A stretch of DNA of 64,000 nt from Legionellales bacterium (GCA_002709565.1 PAPY01000038.1:45744-109743), one strand, 5' to 3'; positions 49,119 through 58,720 are shown, counted from the first letter of the stretch. Numbers and translations: made by a program. Notes: generated from the sequence alone by a model not told the origin.

Positions 49119-51044
49119 TTAGTTATCCGTGACAGGTTCATCACCGGGCTTAGGCCCTTTGGTCTCAGAGTCCGAAGCTGCTTTACCCGCGCTTGGCCGT
49201 TTAGGCTTGTCATCGTCACTCCAGCCTTTTGGCGGATTGTAAGGTCGACGAGCCATTAAGTCCGCCAACTGATTTTCATCGATGGTTTCATATTTAATGA
49301 GTGCCTCAGCCATCGCATGTAAGATATCCATGTTGTCCACCAAAATTTGTTTGGCTTCGGCATAAGAGGACTCGAGTAGATCTTTGACTTCACCATCAAT
49401 CATCTCGGCGGTTTTCTCAGAGACTTCTTTGTGACGTGATACCGAACGACCAAGGAAAACTTCACCTTCGTCTTCACCATATACGACAGGGCCAGCCTTC
49501 TTCGATAAGCCCCATTGGGTCACCATGTTGCGGGCAATTTCAGTCGCCCGTTGGAAGTCATTAGACGCACCAGTCGTCACACCGTCTTCACCAAAAATTA
49601 ATTCCTCAGCAATTCGACCACCGAACAAACTGCACAATTGGCCTTTGAGGCGGCGTTTCGAATGGCTATAGCGATCTTGTTCGGGCAAGAACATCGTGAC
49701 CCCAAGGGCACGACCGCGAGGAATAATCGTGACTTTATACACAGGATCATGTTCCGGCATACTCAAGCCCACAATGGCATGACCCGCTTCATGGTAAGCC
49801 GTGAGTTTTTTCTCATCGTCACTCATGACCATGGAGTGACGTTCAGCACCCATCATGATTTTATCTTTGGCTTGTTCAAACTCATGCATCTCGACGGTAC
49901 GCTTATTGGCGCGGGCCGCAAACAATGCTGCTTCGTTAACAAGATTGGCTAAATCAGCCCCGGAGAAACCTGGCGTACCACGGGCAATCACTTCTGCCCG
50001 CACATCGTCAGAGATAGGAACCTTGCGCATGTGGACTTTGAGGATTTGTTCCCGACCACGAATATCTGGCAAAGGTACAACTACTTGACGGTCAAAACGA
50101 CCAGGACGTAATAACGCAGGATCAAGCACGTCAGGACGGTTAGTGGCAGCAACCACGATAACCCCTTCGTTACCTTCAAAACCATCCATCTCAACCAATA
50201 ATTGGTTCAAGGTTTGTTCCCGCTCATCATGACCACCACCAAGACCGGCACCACGGTGACGACCCACGGCATCGATCTCATCGATGAAGATAATACAAGG
50301 CGCTTGCTTCTTCGCTTGCTCAAACATATCACGCACCCGCGAGGCACCGACACCAACAAACATCTCGACAAAGTCAGAACCCGAAATCGTAAAGAAAGGC
50401 ACTTTTGCTTCACCAGCAACGGCTTTGGCGAGTAAGGTTTTACCGGTACCAGGGGAGCCCACCATTAACACGCCGCTAGGAATACGGCCGCCCAATTTTT
50501 GGAATTTGCCGGGGTCGCGCAAAAAGTCGACCAGTTCTTTGACTTCTTCTTTGGCTTCTTCAGCACCTGCCACATCGGCAAAGGTCACTTTGACTTGGTC
50601 TTCACCCAGTAATCGTGCCCGGCTACGGCCAAAGGACATGGCCCCGCGGCCACCACCGCCCCCCTGCATTTGCCGCAGGAAGAAGATCCAGACCGCAATG
50701 AACAGTAACATTGGAAACCAGTTGATGAATAAATGTACTAAGAAACTTTGCTGCTCTGGCGGCTTGCCGGTGACATTGACCCCTTGTTTAATCAAATAGG
50801 GCAATAAGTCCTGGTCACTCATGGGAATATAGGTTGAGAATGCCTTATTATCCTTGGTGGTACCACGGATGGTTTGATTCTCGATAGTGATAGCACTGAC
50901 GTTGTCTTTGGACACTTCGGTGAGGAATTGGGTATAAGAATACGCATTATCCTGCTTATGATGGGGACCAAAGTTACTGAAAACCGAGACTAAAATAACA
51001 ACAATTATTAGCCAGAGAAAGAGATTTTTAACCATATCGTTCAA
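49119..51044 (-). CDS. ftsH: ATP-dependent membrane zinc protease FtsH
   Basis: 641 residues. Two N-terminal membrane segments (~5-25 and ~105-125) flank a periplasmic domain. The AAA module has 'GSPGTGKT' and '[11 protein letters not shown]', and the zinc protease motif 'HEAGH' lies near residue 419. Ends in a Lys/Pro-rich tail. Start: TTG 51044 has GAGG nine bases upstream; ATG 51035 ('MVKNLFLWL', the E. coli-like N-terminus) is the alternative with a poorer site. Confidence 0.97.
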   Translation of the reverse strand: MNDMVKNLFLWLIIVVILVSVFSNFGPHHKQDNAYSYTQFLTEVSKDNVSAITIENQTIRGTTKDNKAFSTYIPMSDQDLLPYLIKQGVNVTGKPPEQQSFLVHLFINWFPMLLFIAVWIFFLRQMQGGGGGRGAMSFGRSRARLLGEDQVKVTFADVAGAEEAKEEVKELVDFLRDPGKFQKLGGRIPSGVLMVGSPGTGKTLLAKAVAGEAKVPFFTISGSDFVEMFVGVGASRVRDMFEQAKKQAPCIIFIDEIDAVGRHRGAGLGGGHDEREQTLNQLLVEMDGFEGNEGVIVVAATNRPDVLDPALLRPGRFDRQVVVPLPDIRGREQILKVHMRKVPISDDVRAEVIARGTPGFSGADLANLVNEAALFAARANKRTVEMHEFEQAKDKIMMGAERHSMVMSDDEKKLTAYHEAGHAIVGLSMPEHDPVYKVTIIPRGRALGVTMFLPEQDRYSHSKRRLKGQLCSLFGGRIAEELIFGEDGVTTGASNDFQRATEIARNMVTQWGLSKKAGPVVYGEDEGEVFLGRSVSRHKEVSEKTAEMIDGEVKDLLESSYAEAKQILVDNMDILHAMAEALIKYETIDENQLADLMARRPYNPPKGWSDDDKPKRPSAGKAASDSETKGPKPGDEPVTDN

Positions 51045-51408
51045 TGTCTGAGACCTCGCCGTTTGCGCTTTATACCTTTAAGTATATAGGGGTTCTTGAG
51101 GGAAAATACTAGTCCATCGCCTAAATTGGTTGATTATACGTAAATTTGGGCCATATCGCTATTTTTGCCCGTATTTTGCTAAATTAGGCCTTTAATGGTT
51201 CTTTTTCGGCCAAATGAGGGATATCGGTCTAGGTGTATTTTGAACAGCCTAAGAAATTGAGTTATCGAATGAATTGATCTGCCTATACGATGAAAAGGTG
51301 ATAGACTTGCTACGTATGCCTGATGATGATTTTGAAAGGGTATCCGCGAAAAAGTGCATGGATGGGATTATTCAAGAAACCTATTCAAAAAGATGAGAAA
51401 TTTATACC
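51045..51408. other. Gap between ftsH and nitronate monooxygenase
   Basis: This 364-base stretch holds the ftsH promoter region and an open 47-codon plus-strand frame (51253-51396, stop TGA) rich in Asp/Glu/Lys without ATG near its start. The frame reads like a protein C-terminus and may be a remnant of a lost gene. No hairpin or repeat stands out. Confidence 0.4.
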
Positions 51409-52416
51409 ATGAAAAAACTCCACACACCTCTTTGTGAACTATTAAGCCTTGATATCCCAATTTTTCAAGCCCCCATGGGTGGCACAGTAACACCTGAATT
51501 TGCCAGTGCCGTTGCTAATCATGGCGGCCTTGGCATGTTGCCATTGGGCAACTATGCCTTAGAGACTTGCGAACAAATGATTGATGATACTTTAGGATTA
51601 ACCGGCAAGGCTATTGGCGTTAATTTGATTTTAGAATGGGACCAACGTGAACGATTAACCTTAAGCCTCAACAAAGGCATAAAAACCATTTGGTTTTTTT
51701 GGGGTGATCCGAGCCCTTATATTGATGAAATCCATGCTCATGGCGCAAAAGTTATTTTAACAGTTGGCAGTGCCGAAGAAGCGAAACGCGCCGTCGATAA
51801 TGGCGTTGATATTATCGTCACCCAAGGCTGGGAAGCTGGTGGTCATGTCTGGGGCGACGTTGCTACATTACCACTTGTACCGGCCGTAGTAGATGCGGTT
51901 GGCAACAAGGTTCCTGTTGTTGCTGCTGGTGGTATTGCCGATGGTCGTGGTATGGCAGCTACTTTGGCGTTAGGTGCCCAAGGTGTTGTTTTAGGCACGC
52001 GGTTGCTAACAAGTGTTGAAGCAGCCGTTCATCAACAATATAAAGACCGTATTATTAATGCCAAAGAAACTGATACTGTCTACACGGATTTGTTTGACAA
52101 GGGCTGGCCCAATTCTCATATGCGTGTATTGCGTAATAGTAGCTATCAACAATGGCTTGATGCTGGCAAACCACCATCGGGTAACCGCCCTGGCGAACAC
52201 GATGTTATTACTGAATTCAACCCAGACAGCCCCGTTGAACGCTATAGTTATTATCTACCTGCTCCTGCTATGAAAGGCGACTTAGAACCCTTAGCTAATT
52301 ACATGGGACAGTCTGCAGGTTTAGTTAAGAATATTCAGCCGGTTACTGACATCATTGATGAAGTTATTGATGGAGCCATTCAACAGATCAATGCTATTAA
52401 TAATAGTATTGTATAA
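51409..52416 (+). CDS. Nitronate monooxygenase family flavoprotein
   Basis: 335 residues. NMO/2-nitropropane dioxygenase family: FMN-dependent oxidation of nitronates, or enoyl-ACP-type chemistry in relatives. 'PIFQAPMGGTVTPEFASAVANHGGLG' is the FMN-binding start, 'QGWEAGGHVW' carries the family histidine region, and 'VPVVAAGGIADGRGMAATLALGAQGVVLGTRLL' the phosphate-binding loop region. The ribosome site is weak. It converges on the GNAT gene with no gap. It breaks the usual rlmE-ftsH pairing, so it is a likely insertion. Confidence 0.9.
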   Translation: MKKLHTPLCELLSLDIPIFQAPMGGTVTPEFASAVANHGGLGMLPLGNYALETCEQMIDDTLGLTGKAIGVNLILEWDQRERLTLSLNKGIKTIWFFWGDPSPYIDEIHAHGAKVILTVGSAEEAKRAVDNGVDIIVTQGWEAGGHVWGDVATLPLVPAVVDAVGNKVPVVAAGGIADGRGMAATLALGAQGVVLGTRLLTSVEAAVHQQYKDRIINAKETDTVYTDLFDKGWPNSHMRVLRNSSYQQWLDAGKPPSGNRPGEHDVITEFNPDSPVERYSYYLPAPAMKGDLEPLANYMGQSAGLVKNIQPVTDIIDEVIDGAIQQINAINNSIV

Positions 52417-52872
52417 CTATAATATTCTCGTCATAAAAACACTATGAATATCTTCGCAGTAATCACCAAATGGCCCGCAAACCTCAAAACCACAGTTTGC
52501 ATAGAAATTCTGGGCGGGCGCGAACAGTGTGGAACTGCCAGTCTCGAGACTGAGTTGCTTGTAACCTAAAGTCATTGATTCTTGAATAAGCTTGTCGAGC
52601 ACTACACTCCCTATACCTTTGCGCAAATGATTGGGATGGGTACACATTGATTTTATTTCGCCGTGAGACGGGGTAATTTCTTTTAGACCGCCGCAACCTA
52701 GAATAATGTCATCGTCATATGCGCACCATAGCTTAAGCGCGGATTGCTTAATTTTATCGATAGAAAATGCATGGCCACTACCAGGAGGAGAAATGGCTTG
52801 CATATAGGAAAAATGACTCTCGAGCAAATCAATCACCCGCTGATCGTTTAGGTCTGCGGTTTTGATTTGCAT
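52417..52872 (-). CDS. GNAT-family N-acetyltransferase
   Basis: 151 residues. The acetyl-CoA loop is seen as 'HPNHLRKGIGSVVLDKLI' (consensus R-x-x-G-x-G/A) near residues 76-93, with 'LSLETGSSTLFAPAQNFYANCGFE' as the typical C-terminal motif B region. Substrate cannot be told. It ends flush against the nitronate monooxygenase gene and follows rlmE after one base. Confidence 0.88.
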   Translation of the reverse strand: MQIKTADLNDQRVIDLLESHFSYMQAISPPGSGHAFSIDKIKQSALKLWCAYDDDIILGCGGLKEITPSHGEIKSMCTHPNHLRKGIGSVVLDKLIQESMTLGYKQLSLETGSSTLFAPAQNFYANCGFEVCGPFGDYCEDIHSVFMTRIL

Positions 52873-52873
52873 A

Positions 52874-53509
52874 TTATGCCCCAGTATTCTTTAAACCAAC
52901 GCCCACTAAATAGACTTCACGGGAGCGAGGTCTGGAGGCTTTTGGTTTGCGAATGACAACTTTGGTAAACGTTGCACGGGCTGCGCGAACATACTCATCA
53001 AAGCCCTCACCTTGGAATAATTTCACAATAAATTTGCCTTTGGGCAGTAACATTTGCCGCGCAAACTCCATAGCTAGCTCGGCCAAGTACATTGAGCGTG
53101 GTTGATCAACAGCGGTCAAACCACTGGTATTGGGCGCCATGTCCGACATCACTACATCAACATTGCGCTCCCCCACTAACTGATTCAATGCCGTTAACAC
53201 ATCATCGTCAGTAAAATCGCCTTGGATAAATTCCACCCCCGCTAAAGGCTCTATTTCTAACAAATCCAAGCCGATGATTGTACCTTTGGGCCCGACCCAT
53301 TCTCGCGCCAATTGCGACCAACCACCGGGAGCAGCCCCCAAGTCCACCACGGTCATGGCGGGACCAATTAAATGATCTTTTTCTTGGATCTCAAGCAACT
53401 TGTACACGGCACGGGAGCGATAGCCCTGCTTTTGTGCCCGCTGGACAAATTCGTCTTTGAAATGTTCGCGCAACCAACGATGGCTGCTTTTGGAGCGTTT
53501 TTTAGTCAT
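52874..53509 (-). CDS. rlmE: 23S rRNA Um2552 2'-O-methyltransferase
   Basis: 211 residues, standard. It methylates U2552 of the 50S subunit A-loop. The SAM motif '[13 protein letters not shown]' is near residue 55 and '[10 protein letters not shown]' near residue 119; K-D-K-E catalytic positions include the lysine in '[10 protein letters not shown]'. In E. coli it lies between yhbY and ftsH; here accessory genes separate it from both. Confidence 0.96.
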   Translation of the reverse strand: MTKKRSKSSHRWLREHFKDEFVQRAQKQGYRSRAVYKLLEIQEKDHLIGPAMTVVDLGAAPGGWSQLAREWVGPKGTIIGLDLLEIEPLAGVEFIQGDFTDDDVLTALNQLVGERNVDVVMSDMAPNTSGLTAVDQPRSMYLAELAMEFARQMLLPKGKFIVKLFQGEGFDEYVRAARATFTKVVIRKPKASRPRSREVYLVGVGLKNTGA

Positions 53510-53565
53510 TTGTTAAACCGTTTGTGCATTTTTCTCTCGTGACAGTTGTTTCTACCCCCCTATTT

Positions 53566-53590
53566 CCGGAAATATCCGGAAATTTCCGGA
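53566..53590. repeat. Three CCGGA boxes at 10-bp spacing
   Basis: TTTCCGGAAA-like boxes start with CCGGA at 53566, 53576 and 53586, exactly one helical turn apart, ~57-80 bases upstream of the rlmE start. The spacing suggests an operator for several protein copies on one DNA face. Confidence 0.5.
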
Positions 53591-53643
53591 GAGAGCGATA
53601 TTGTTCCACTTAATTGACCTTAATCTATGCCTTATCTAAATAC

Positions 53644-54750
53644 TCAAATATGTTCCTGCTCGGTCAAGTAGCGCTTGAAACCGGGTTTCTCGATCCGGTA
53701 CTTGCCCTTTTCTACTTGGCTTATTAAATTCTGTTCGATTAAACGACGTAGAGATCGTTGGACATTGGAATAAATACCTCGAATCTTAGTTTCACGTTCA
53801 ATTTTATCTAACAGCTCTTTAGAAAATGGACTTTTCTCAGAAGATAATGCATCAAAAACAATATAATCAATTGGCTTCATTTTCTTTTTGATACTATCAA
53901 AACCCTCAGCAGCTTCTATAAGCTGTAACACAAAGCCAAGTGACTCCTTCAGACTTCCAGCAAATGTCACCATATGACTGACTACTTTCATCATCCAGTA
54001 CGGCGATTGATCCACCGCTGCGAACGCTTGCGCTAAGCTTTTTTGAGACACCGCTATATTATGCCTTTCTTGCAAATTAACAGCGATAAAATCCAAGAAG
54101 CCTTCACCAAGATCGGGAAATGGCACCATTTCAACGAAGTGGTAAAACGGCGATTGTGACTCGTTAAATAGTAGGCTCATGAAGTGTCGCGACGACCCAA
54201 TAAATATCGCCTTGACTTTACCCAAACGCTTATCGAGCATCGTCCTCAAAGCATGAGTAAGTGAATTAAAATGAGGTGATGTTGCAAGGTGCTGTACTTC
54301 ATCAATCATCAGTATAATGGTTTTATTTTTTGCTTTTTCCTGTAGTTTTGACAACAGTTGATCCAGCAAAATTAAATCTTTGTTGCTTGGTTTTTGGGGG
54401 TTATCGGCAAACTCGACTTCAACCTTACCAATTAATTCATTGCCAAGAGATGTTTTTTTGATCTTGGTTTTGAGTAAACGATTGATGGAGATCTTTTTAT
54501 CCATTGCTGCGATTGCTTCCTCTAATGCTAAAATTAACCCTTCATGGGGGGCATTAATATTTTGCCAGAGACTCGCATACACCGGTATGAAATTACGTTT
54601 GCGGGCCAGTGTCGACACATCTTGCAGTACAAATAGTGTCTTCCCCTTCCTCCTTGGGGCAATAATAGCAATATTTGATGATATACCTAACTCTAGAATC
54701 TTGAAGTATTTGTCAGCTAATTCGAGCCTGGGAAAGTACCAACTATCCAT
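53644..54750 (-). CDS. ORC/AAA-type ATPase with C-terminal winged helix
   Basis: 368 residues. Walker A variant 'APRRKGKT' at 31-38 (Ala replaces the first Gly), Walker B 'LMIDEVQHL' with D150-E151, and 'IFIGSSRHFM' as sensor 1. The last ~80 residues ('DALSSEKSPFSKELLDKIE...SLRRLIEQNLISQVEKGKYRIEKPGFKRYL', split for length) look like a winged helix, so DNA binding is likely. Similar to archaeal-type ATPases spread as accessory genes. The ATG directly abuts the 19-bp repeat array at 54752-54811, and no clear ribosome site is seen. Confidence 0.85.
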   Translation of the reverse strand: MDSWYFPRLELADKYFKILELGISSNIAIIAPRRKGKTLFVLQDVSTLARKRNFIPVYASLWQNINAPHEGLILALEEAIAAMDKKISINRLLKTKIKKTSLGNELIGKVEVEFADNPQKPSNKDLILLDQLLSKLQEKAKNKTIILMIDEVQHLATSPHFNSLTHALRTMLDKRLGKVKAIFIGSSRHFMSLLFNESQSPFYHFVEMVPFPDLGEGFLDFIAVNLQERHNIAVSQKSLAQAFAAVDQSPYWMMKVVSHMVTFAGSLKESLGFVLQLIEAAEGFDSIKKKMKPIDYIVFDALSSEKSPFSKELLDKIERETKIRGIYSNVQRSLRRLIEQNLISQVEKGKYRIEKPGFKRYLTEQEHI

Positions 54751-54751
54751 T

Positions 54752-54811
54752 TCTACACATCTCTACACATAAAATAGGTAGCTACACATTATATAGGTAG
54801 AGATGTGTAGA
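54752..54811. repeat. Tandem 19-bp repeats flanked by half-sites at the ATPase start
   Basis: Two contiguous 19-bp units (54763-54781, 54782-54800) share CTACACAT and ATAGGTAG. A half-copy (54752-54760) precedes and an inverted TGTGTAGA (54804-54811) follows. On the gene's strand TATAAT (54788-54793) is inside a unit, so binding to the array would block the promoter. Confidence 0.85.
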
Positions 54812-54832
54812 TCAAGCCATATTGATGCTTTT

Positions 54833-55057
54833 TCACCCCCGCTCTCGCAGGCCTATACGGCGCACTTGCGCCACCAATACCAGCGATAACCCCACGCTGT
54901 ATCCCCCCAAAATCAACATTTGCCACAATGGGCTAGTCACAGTGAGACTCACCACACACCAGAGGATCACAGCCAATAATATCCCCAATGCCAGGAGGAT
55001 CTTCACGGGATTAAAGGGACTGGGAGCAACGGTCGTGGTTTTAGTGGGGCTTGTCAT
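54833..55057 (-). CDS. Small two-segment membrane protein (74 aa)
   Basis: 74 residues from ATG 55057, with AGGA five bases upstream; the frame extends further upstream but overlaps yhbY in antisense and is unlikely to be used. Two hydrophobic segments (~17-40 and ~44-62) are separated by 'TSP' and the C-terminus is basic ('QVRRIGLRERG'). A polar Thr-rich N-terminus precedes. Divergent from yhbY. I do not recognise the family. Confidence 0.65.
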   Translation of the reverse strand: MTSPTKTTTVAPSPFNPVKILLALGILLAVILWCVVSLTVTSPLWQMLILGGYSVGLSLVLVAQVRRIGLRERG

Positions 55058-55154
55058 AATATTCCTGTGTGCATGGGCCATAGTGGTGGGCATTGTAACG
55101 TATCCATGGTAGTATGCGCAAAATTTTGACGAATCCATATGATGAAGGTACCTC

Positions 55155-55433
55155 ATGACACTGACAGGTAAACAAAAACGTGAACTTCGCGCCCAAGCCC
55201 ACAAGCTAAAACCCGTGGTTTCCATCGGTAATAACGGCCTAACCGACCCCGTGTTAGTTGAAATCGACAAAGCTCTCTACGACCACGAGCTCATCAAGGT
55301 CAAAATCTATGGCGGAGACAAGGAATACCGCGAACAAATTTTGCAAGAAATCTGCGAAAAACAAGACGCTCACCACGTCCAAAGCATTGGTCACATTTTG
55401 GTCTTATACCGCGAATCAGATAAAGAATTGTAA
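55155..55433 (+). CDS. yhbY: CRM-domain RNA-binding protein YhbY
   Basis: 92 residues. 'TGKQKRELRAQAHKLKPVVSIG' and 'ALYDHELIKVKI' are the CRM fold hallmarks; the family associates with pre-50S particles. Usually upstream of or divergent from rlmE-ftsH, which here is displaced by ATPase and membrane protein genes. Confidence 0.95.
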   Translation: MTLTGKQKRELRAQAHKLKPVVSIGNNGLTDPVLVEIDKALYDHELIKVKIYGGDKEYREQILQEICEKQDAHHVQSIGHILVLYRESDKEL

Positions 55434-55486
55434 TAACATAAGGCAATTTTTTGCATACTAATAATCAATAAACATAAGGTGAATCC

Positions 55487-58400
55487 ATGTACGACGATAA
55501 TTCTACTACAAACATTTATACCCAGGCGCTTGCTCAAGAGAATAAAACGCGGCAACTTATCACTGAGTTGACTGAACTCTCAACGCTAGGCCATATCAAT
55601 AAAGTCGCTGACTCATGCGAGCAATTGCAAGTTCTCATGGAGTTTGGGATCCCTATAGATATGCTACGTGAAGGTGTGGGTGCGGCTATCAATGGTGCCA
55701 TAGTTGGAGGACATTTAGAGGTTGTTTGGATTTTATTGCAGAGCAACATTGGAATAGATATTAATGGCGTTTATTCTAAACGACCTGAAATGACGCTACT
55801 CCAACAAGCATTGCGCAAGCAACATTATCCAATTGTTGCACTATTGATTCAACAAGGCGCTACTACAGACGAATTATCAGAAGATGAACAAGAACGCATT
55901 CAGGATTACATGCAATCGTGTCCAGAGTCCGTGTTAGCTACATTTTCAGCATCTCGGAGCACGACAACAAGTAGTGCTAGCGAGAATAGTACAGCATCTG
56001 ACAGTTCAGTCTATCATTTAGCTATGGAGTTAAGGGCTAAATTTCATCAACACTTGGCTGAACTCAGTAAAGCTGTAGAACAAAAGGATATCGAACTTGT
56101 TAGAAGCCTATGCAAAAATCTACAAAGCGATATTGACGAAGGTTTTACCCGTGAAGAAATTGCACCAGTCATTGGAGGGCTCTTCTATCAGGCAGTAGAC
56201 AGCGGTAATCTAGCAATAGTTCAGTGCCTTATTGAAAGCGACATCGGCGTTAATATCAATGAACGATTTGCACAACACCGCCATATTTCTGCATTGCAAC
56301 TCGCTCTCAATAATGAACACCATCTCGTTGCCGACTACCTAGCTAGCAAAGGAGCTTGTGTTGACTACTCTAAAGATAGCGGCGAAGAATTGACGTATTC
56401 TATACAATTATCGGCATTAGCTGCTGTCATCGATGAACCTGAACGCGTAAAGTTTTTTTTAGAACATGGTCAGTGGCGTCAGAACTCAGAAGGCCTCTAT
56501 CAAGCACTCCACAAAGCCATCCTAAATAATCAGACTGAGAGTATTAAATGCCTTGCTGATAAAGTTGATCTCAACGCTCCAAAAATGCACTTACACTACC
56601 GCCTAGGTGGCGATGTGCGGCCGTTGCGGTTGGCTGTTTCTGAGAGTAACATTGATACGATCGTTGAACTCGCTAAGCAAGGTGCTGATCTGAATACTGA
56701 TTTCAGTCACTTGACTGAAATAGCAAAAGAGCGGGGAAACACATTTTTTAATGAGTATAAAGTTAAGATGCTACCTCTCAAGAAGAGAGCCGTAGTGGAA
56801 TATGCCAAAAAAGAGAAGAAAAAAAAGCATGATCACACACCGCCAGTTGCGAAAATCACTCATCAAGAAAACACAGTAAGTCCAGAGAAACGACCTGTAT
56901 CTGGCAAAACCGCGCTTACGTTATTTGCCGGGAAACTGGGCGCATGTCATACACTACTCAAGGACTTATTTGTAGATAACGCTGAGATTGATGTTTACGT
57001 CTCTTTTTCTTCTGACGGTACAGTGATATTGGAATCATTATTTGCCCAGCACCCCGTTGTCCTATCCATCGATGATTACCACTGTTTGAAACAGTACTTT
57101 GATTTACAGTTAAATAACTACCAGCCTGATGAGTCAATTATTGATGAAGATATGACGTACCTGAGGTTGCATGATGCATTAGATGACGCCCAAAGTGAGG
57201 AACACAGTCAGACCGATGCAGTAGAAGCATCATTACAGGCTATGCATGATAGACTTTTACGAAATCACCTTGGTTGTCAACGTTTAGGTGAAGCCCCTGC
57301 AGCATTGCGAGTTGATAACCGAGTAATCGCACTTATTTCTAGCGTCGCGAAGATCACTGACCTTGGTCAACTTCAACGGGATGTTATCGAAACAATTAAA
57401 ACCAATCCACAAAAAGTGCCCACTGAGCTTATTACAATCGTTCTAGAAAAAGCACCTAACAAAGACAAGATCATGTTTGCAGCGGCGTGCACGGCATGTC
57501 GTTGCGGCAATATTCGCGCCTTGATGTACATATCTGAGCGAGATAGTCGTTATATTGTTGGTCCAGGTAGCAGTAACAACGAACTAGTCCCCATTCGCCA
57601 TGCCTTCGCCGCAAAAAATCAACGTGCCACACAATGGCTATTTAGGAATGGGGTAAGGCTTAACACCCTCGTCCTGGCGGCTGCTAAAATAAGTGATGCT
57701 GACGAGTTTTTAGCAAATAATATTGACTTGAACAAAATATCTGACAAAGAAGCCTTATCTTTAGTAATGTCCGCAATACGACAAAACATGGCGTTCTGTA
57801 CCAATACGCTATTACAGAAATCTGGTGTTAACAAGGATATAATAGATGAAGCAGAATATTACGCAGAACATTACAAGGATCTTGCCATTATAGACTTGGT
57901 AAAAAATAGTAAAATCCCAGGATTACAGAGCTTGTACAGCTTATCTATCGAGATGCTTGGCACAGCTGATAGCTTGATAAGACCGTTATTTGGCCCCCAT
58001 AAAAGAGTTGAGATCTTTACTAAATTCATCAACAAGAGCACTGCTGTTAAACTAATGGCATACGAAACTGAAAAATTCATTGTGTTAAGTAGAGAGGACT
58101 TTGAAGTATTGACTCGTTACTTTGATTCTCAGCTTAATAAGTTCTCATTCGTTTATGTTACCGGCAGAGAAGACAAACACTACATCACACCAACTGTCGC
58201 CTATAACCTCAAACGCCAAGATAATGAAACTGAATCTGACTTCAACAAACGCAAATTCAATATGATTAATTCTAAGCTTGGACCAAACTGGCGTAATGAC
58301 GCATCAGACTCACTCATGAAAAATGGAATTGAACATCGCAAGTCTGGTGATGCGTTTCTGATAGAAGTTTATAATGAAGCTCTAACGCTTATCGAAGCTG

Positions 58401-58531
58401 TTAAATCGATAACAGATTTGAGCCGACCGGTTTTTGCACAAAAGGCTAAAGAGCCCGCTCCCAGACAGTCGGATGAGGAGCGCTCTTGTACAGCAACAAG
58501 TGGTGGCTCTTGGCGACATAAACGCACGTAA
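55487..58531 (+). CDS. 1014-aa ankyrin-type protein with nested duplications
   Basis: 1014 residues, ATG after AAGGTG. Residues ~20-133 and ~181-298 are two copies of one ankyrin-like block: both run from 'TELxxL/AEL' helices through 'IVxxLIxSDIG' to a final 'LIxxGA'-type repeat. A further ankyrin stretch covers ~300-415. A basic Lys-rich linker ('KKEKKKKHD', ~440) precedes a second duplicated domain: ~477-544 and ~818-888 share 'LG..xxLI/LKxLF', 'VxLSxxDxxxLxxYFDxQLN'. Soluble with no signal peptide. Effector-like in style; no PmrA box is seen. The function is unknown. Confidence 0.85.
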   Translation: MYDDNSTTNIYTQALAQENKTRQLITELTELSTLGHINKVADSCEQLQVLMEFGIPIDMLREGVGAAINGAIVGGHLEVVWILLQSNIGIDINGVYSKRPEMTLLQQALRKQHYPIVALLIQQGATTDELSEDEQERIQDYMQSCPESVLATFSASRSTTTSSASENSTASDSSVYHLAMELRAKFHQHLAELSKAVEQKDIELVRSLCKNLQSDIDEGFTREEIAPVIGGLFYQAVDSGNLAIVQCLIESDIGVNINERFAQHRHISALQLALNNEHHLVADYLASKGACVDYSKDSGEELTYSIQLSALAAVIDEPERVKFFLEHGQWRQNSEGLYQALHKAILNNQTESIKCLADKVDLNAPKMHLHYRLGGDVRPLRLAVSESNIDTIVELAKQGADLNTDFSHLTEIAKERGNTFFNEYKVKMLPLKKRAVVEYAKKEKKKKHDHTPPVAKITHQENTVSPEKRPVSGKTALTLFAGKLGACHTLLKDLFVDNAEIDVYVSFSSDGTVILESLFAQHPVVLSIDDYHCLKQYFDLQLNNYQPDESIIDEDMTYLRLHDALDDAQSEEHSQTDAVEASLQAMHDRLLRNHLGCQRLGEAPAALRVDNRVIALISSVAKITDLGQLQRDVIETIKTNPQKVPTELITIVLEKAPNKDKIMFAAACTACRCGNIRALMYISERDSRYIVGPGSSNNELVPIRHAFAAKNQRATQWLFRNGVRLNTLVLAAAKISDADEFLANNIDLNKISDKEALSLVMSAIRQNMAFCTNTLLQKSGVNKDIIDEAEYYAEHYKDLAIIDLVKNSKIPGLQSLYSLSIEMLGTADSLIRPLFGPHKRVEIFTKFINKSTAVKLMAYETEKFIVLSREDFEVLTRYFDSQLNKFSFVYVTGREDKHYITPTVAYNLKRQDNETESDFNKRKFNMINSKLGPNWRNDASDSLMKNGIEHRKSGDAFLIEVYNEALTLIEAVKSITDLSRPVFAQKAKEPAPRQSDEERSCTATSGGSWRHKRT

Positions 58532-58628
58532 TTTATGAGTGTTTAAACCATGCTCAGCCCTGCTAAAAGCAGGAAATAAACATGCCCAAAAATCGCTATT
58601 TTTCAACGAAGTAGCTCAAGCCCAGGAA

Positions 58629-58720
58629 TCCTATTTATAAAATCGCGGGAGTCCTATTTGCAATATTGCGGGCATTCTATTTATAAAATAGTGGGGCTTC
58701 TATTTGTAATATTGCGGGTT
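58629..58720. repeat. Four tandem 23-bp units upstream of second DUF4143 ATPase
   Basis: Units start at 58629, 58652, 58675 and 58698 without gaps. All share CTATTT and end GCGGG or GTGGGG. They alternate in type: units 1 and 3 contain TATAAAAT, units 2 and 4 contain AATATTGCGGG, so the array is also two 46-bp units. It lies ~37 bases before the ATPase start and carries -10-like TATAAA. The rest of the 58532-58756 gap shows nothing else. Confidence 0.85.

Noticed and set aside
55058..55270. Extended N-terminus of the 74-aa membrane protein
   Set aside because: It runs antisense through yhbY and lacks hydrophobic or family-like character; ATG 55057 has a good ribosome site.
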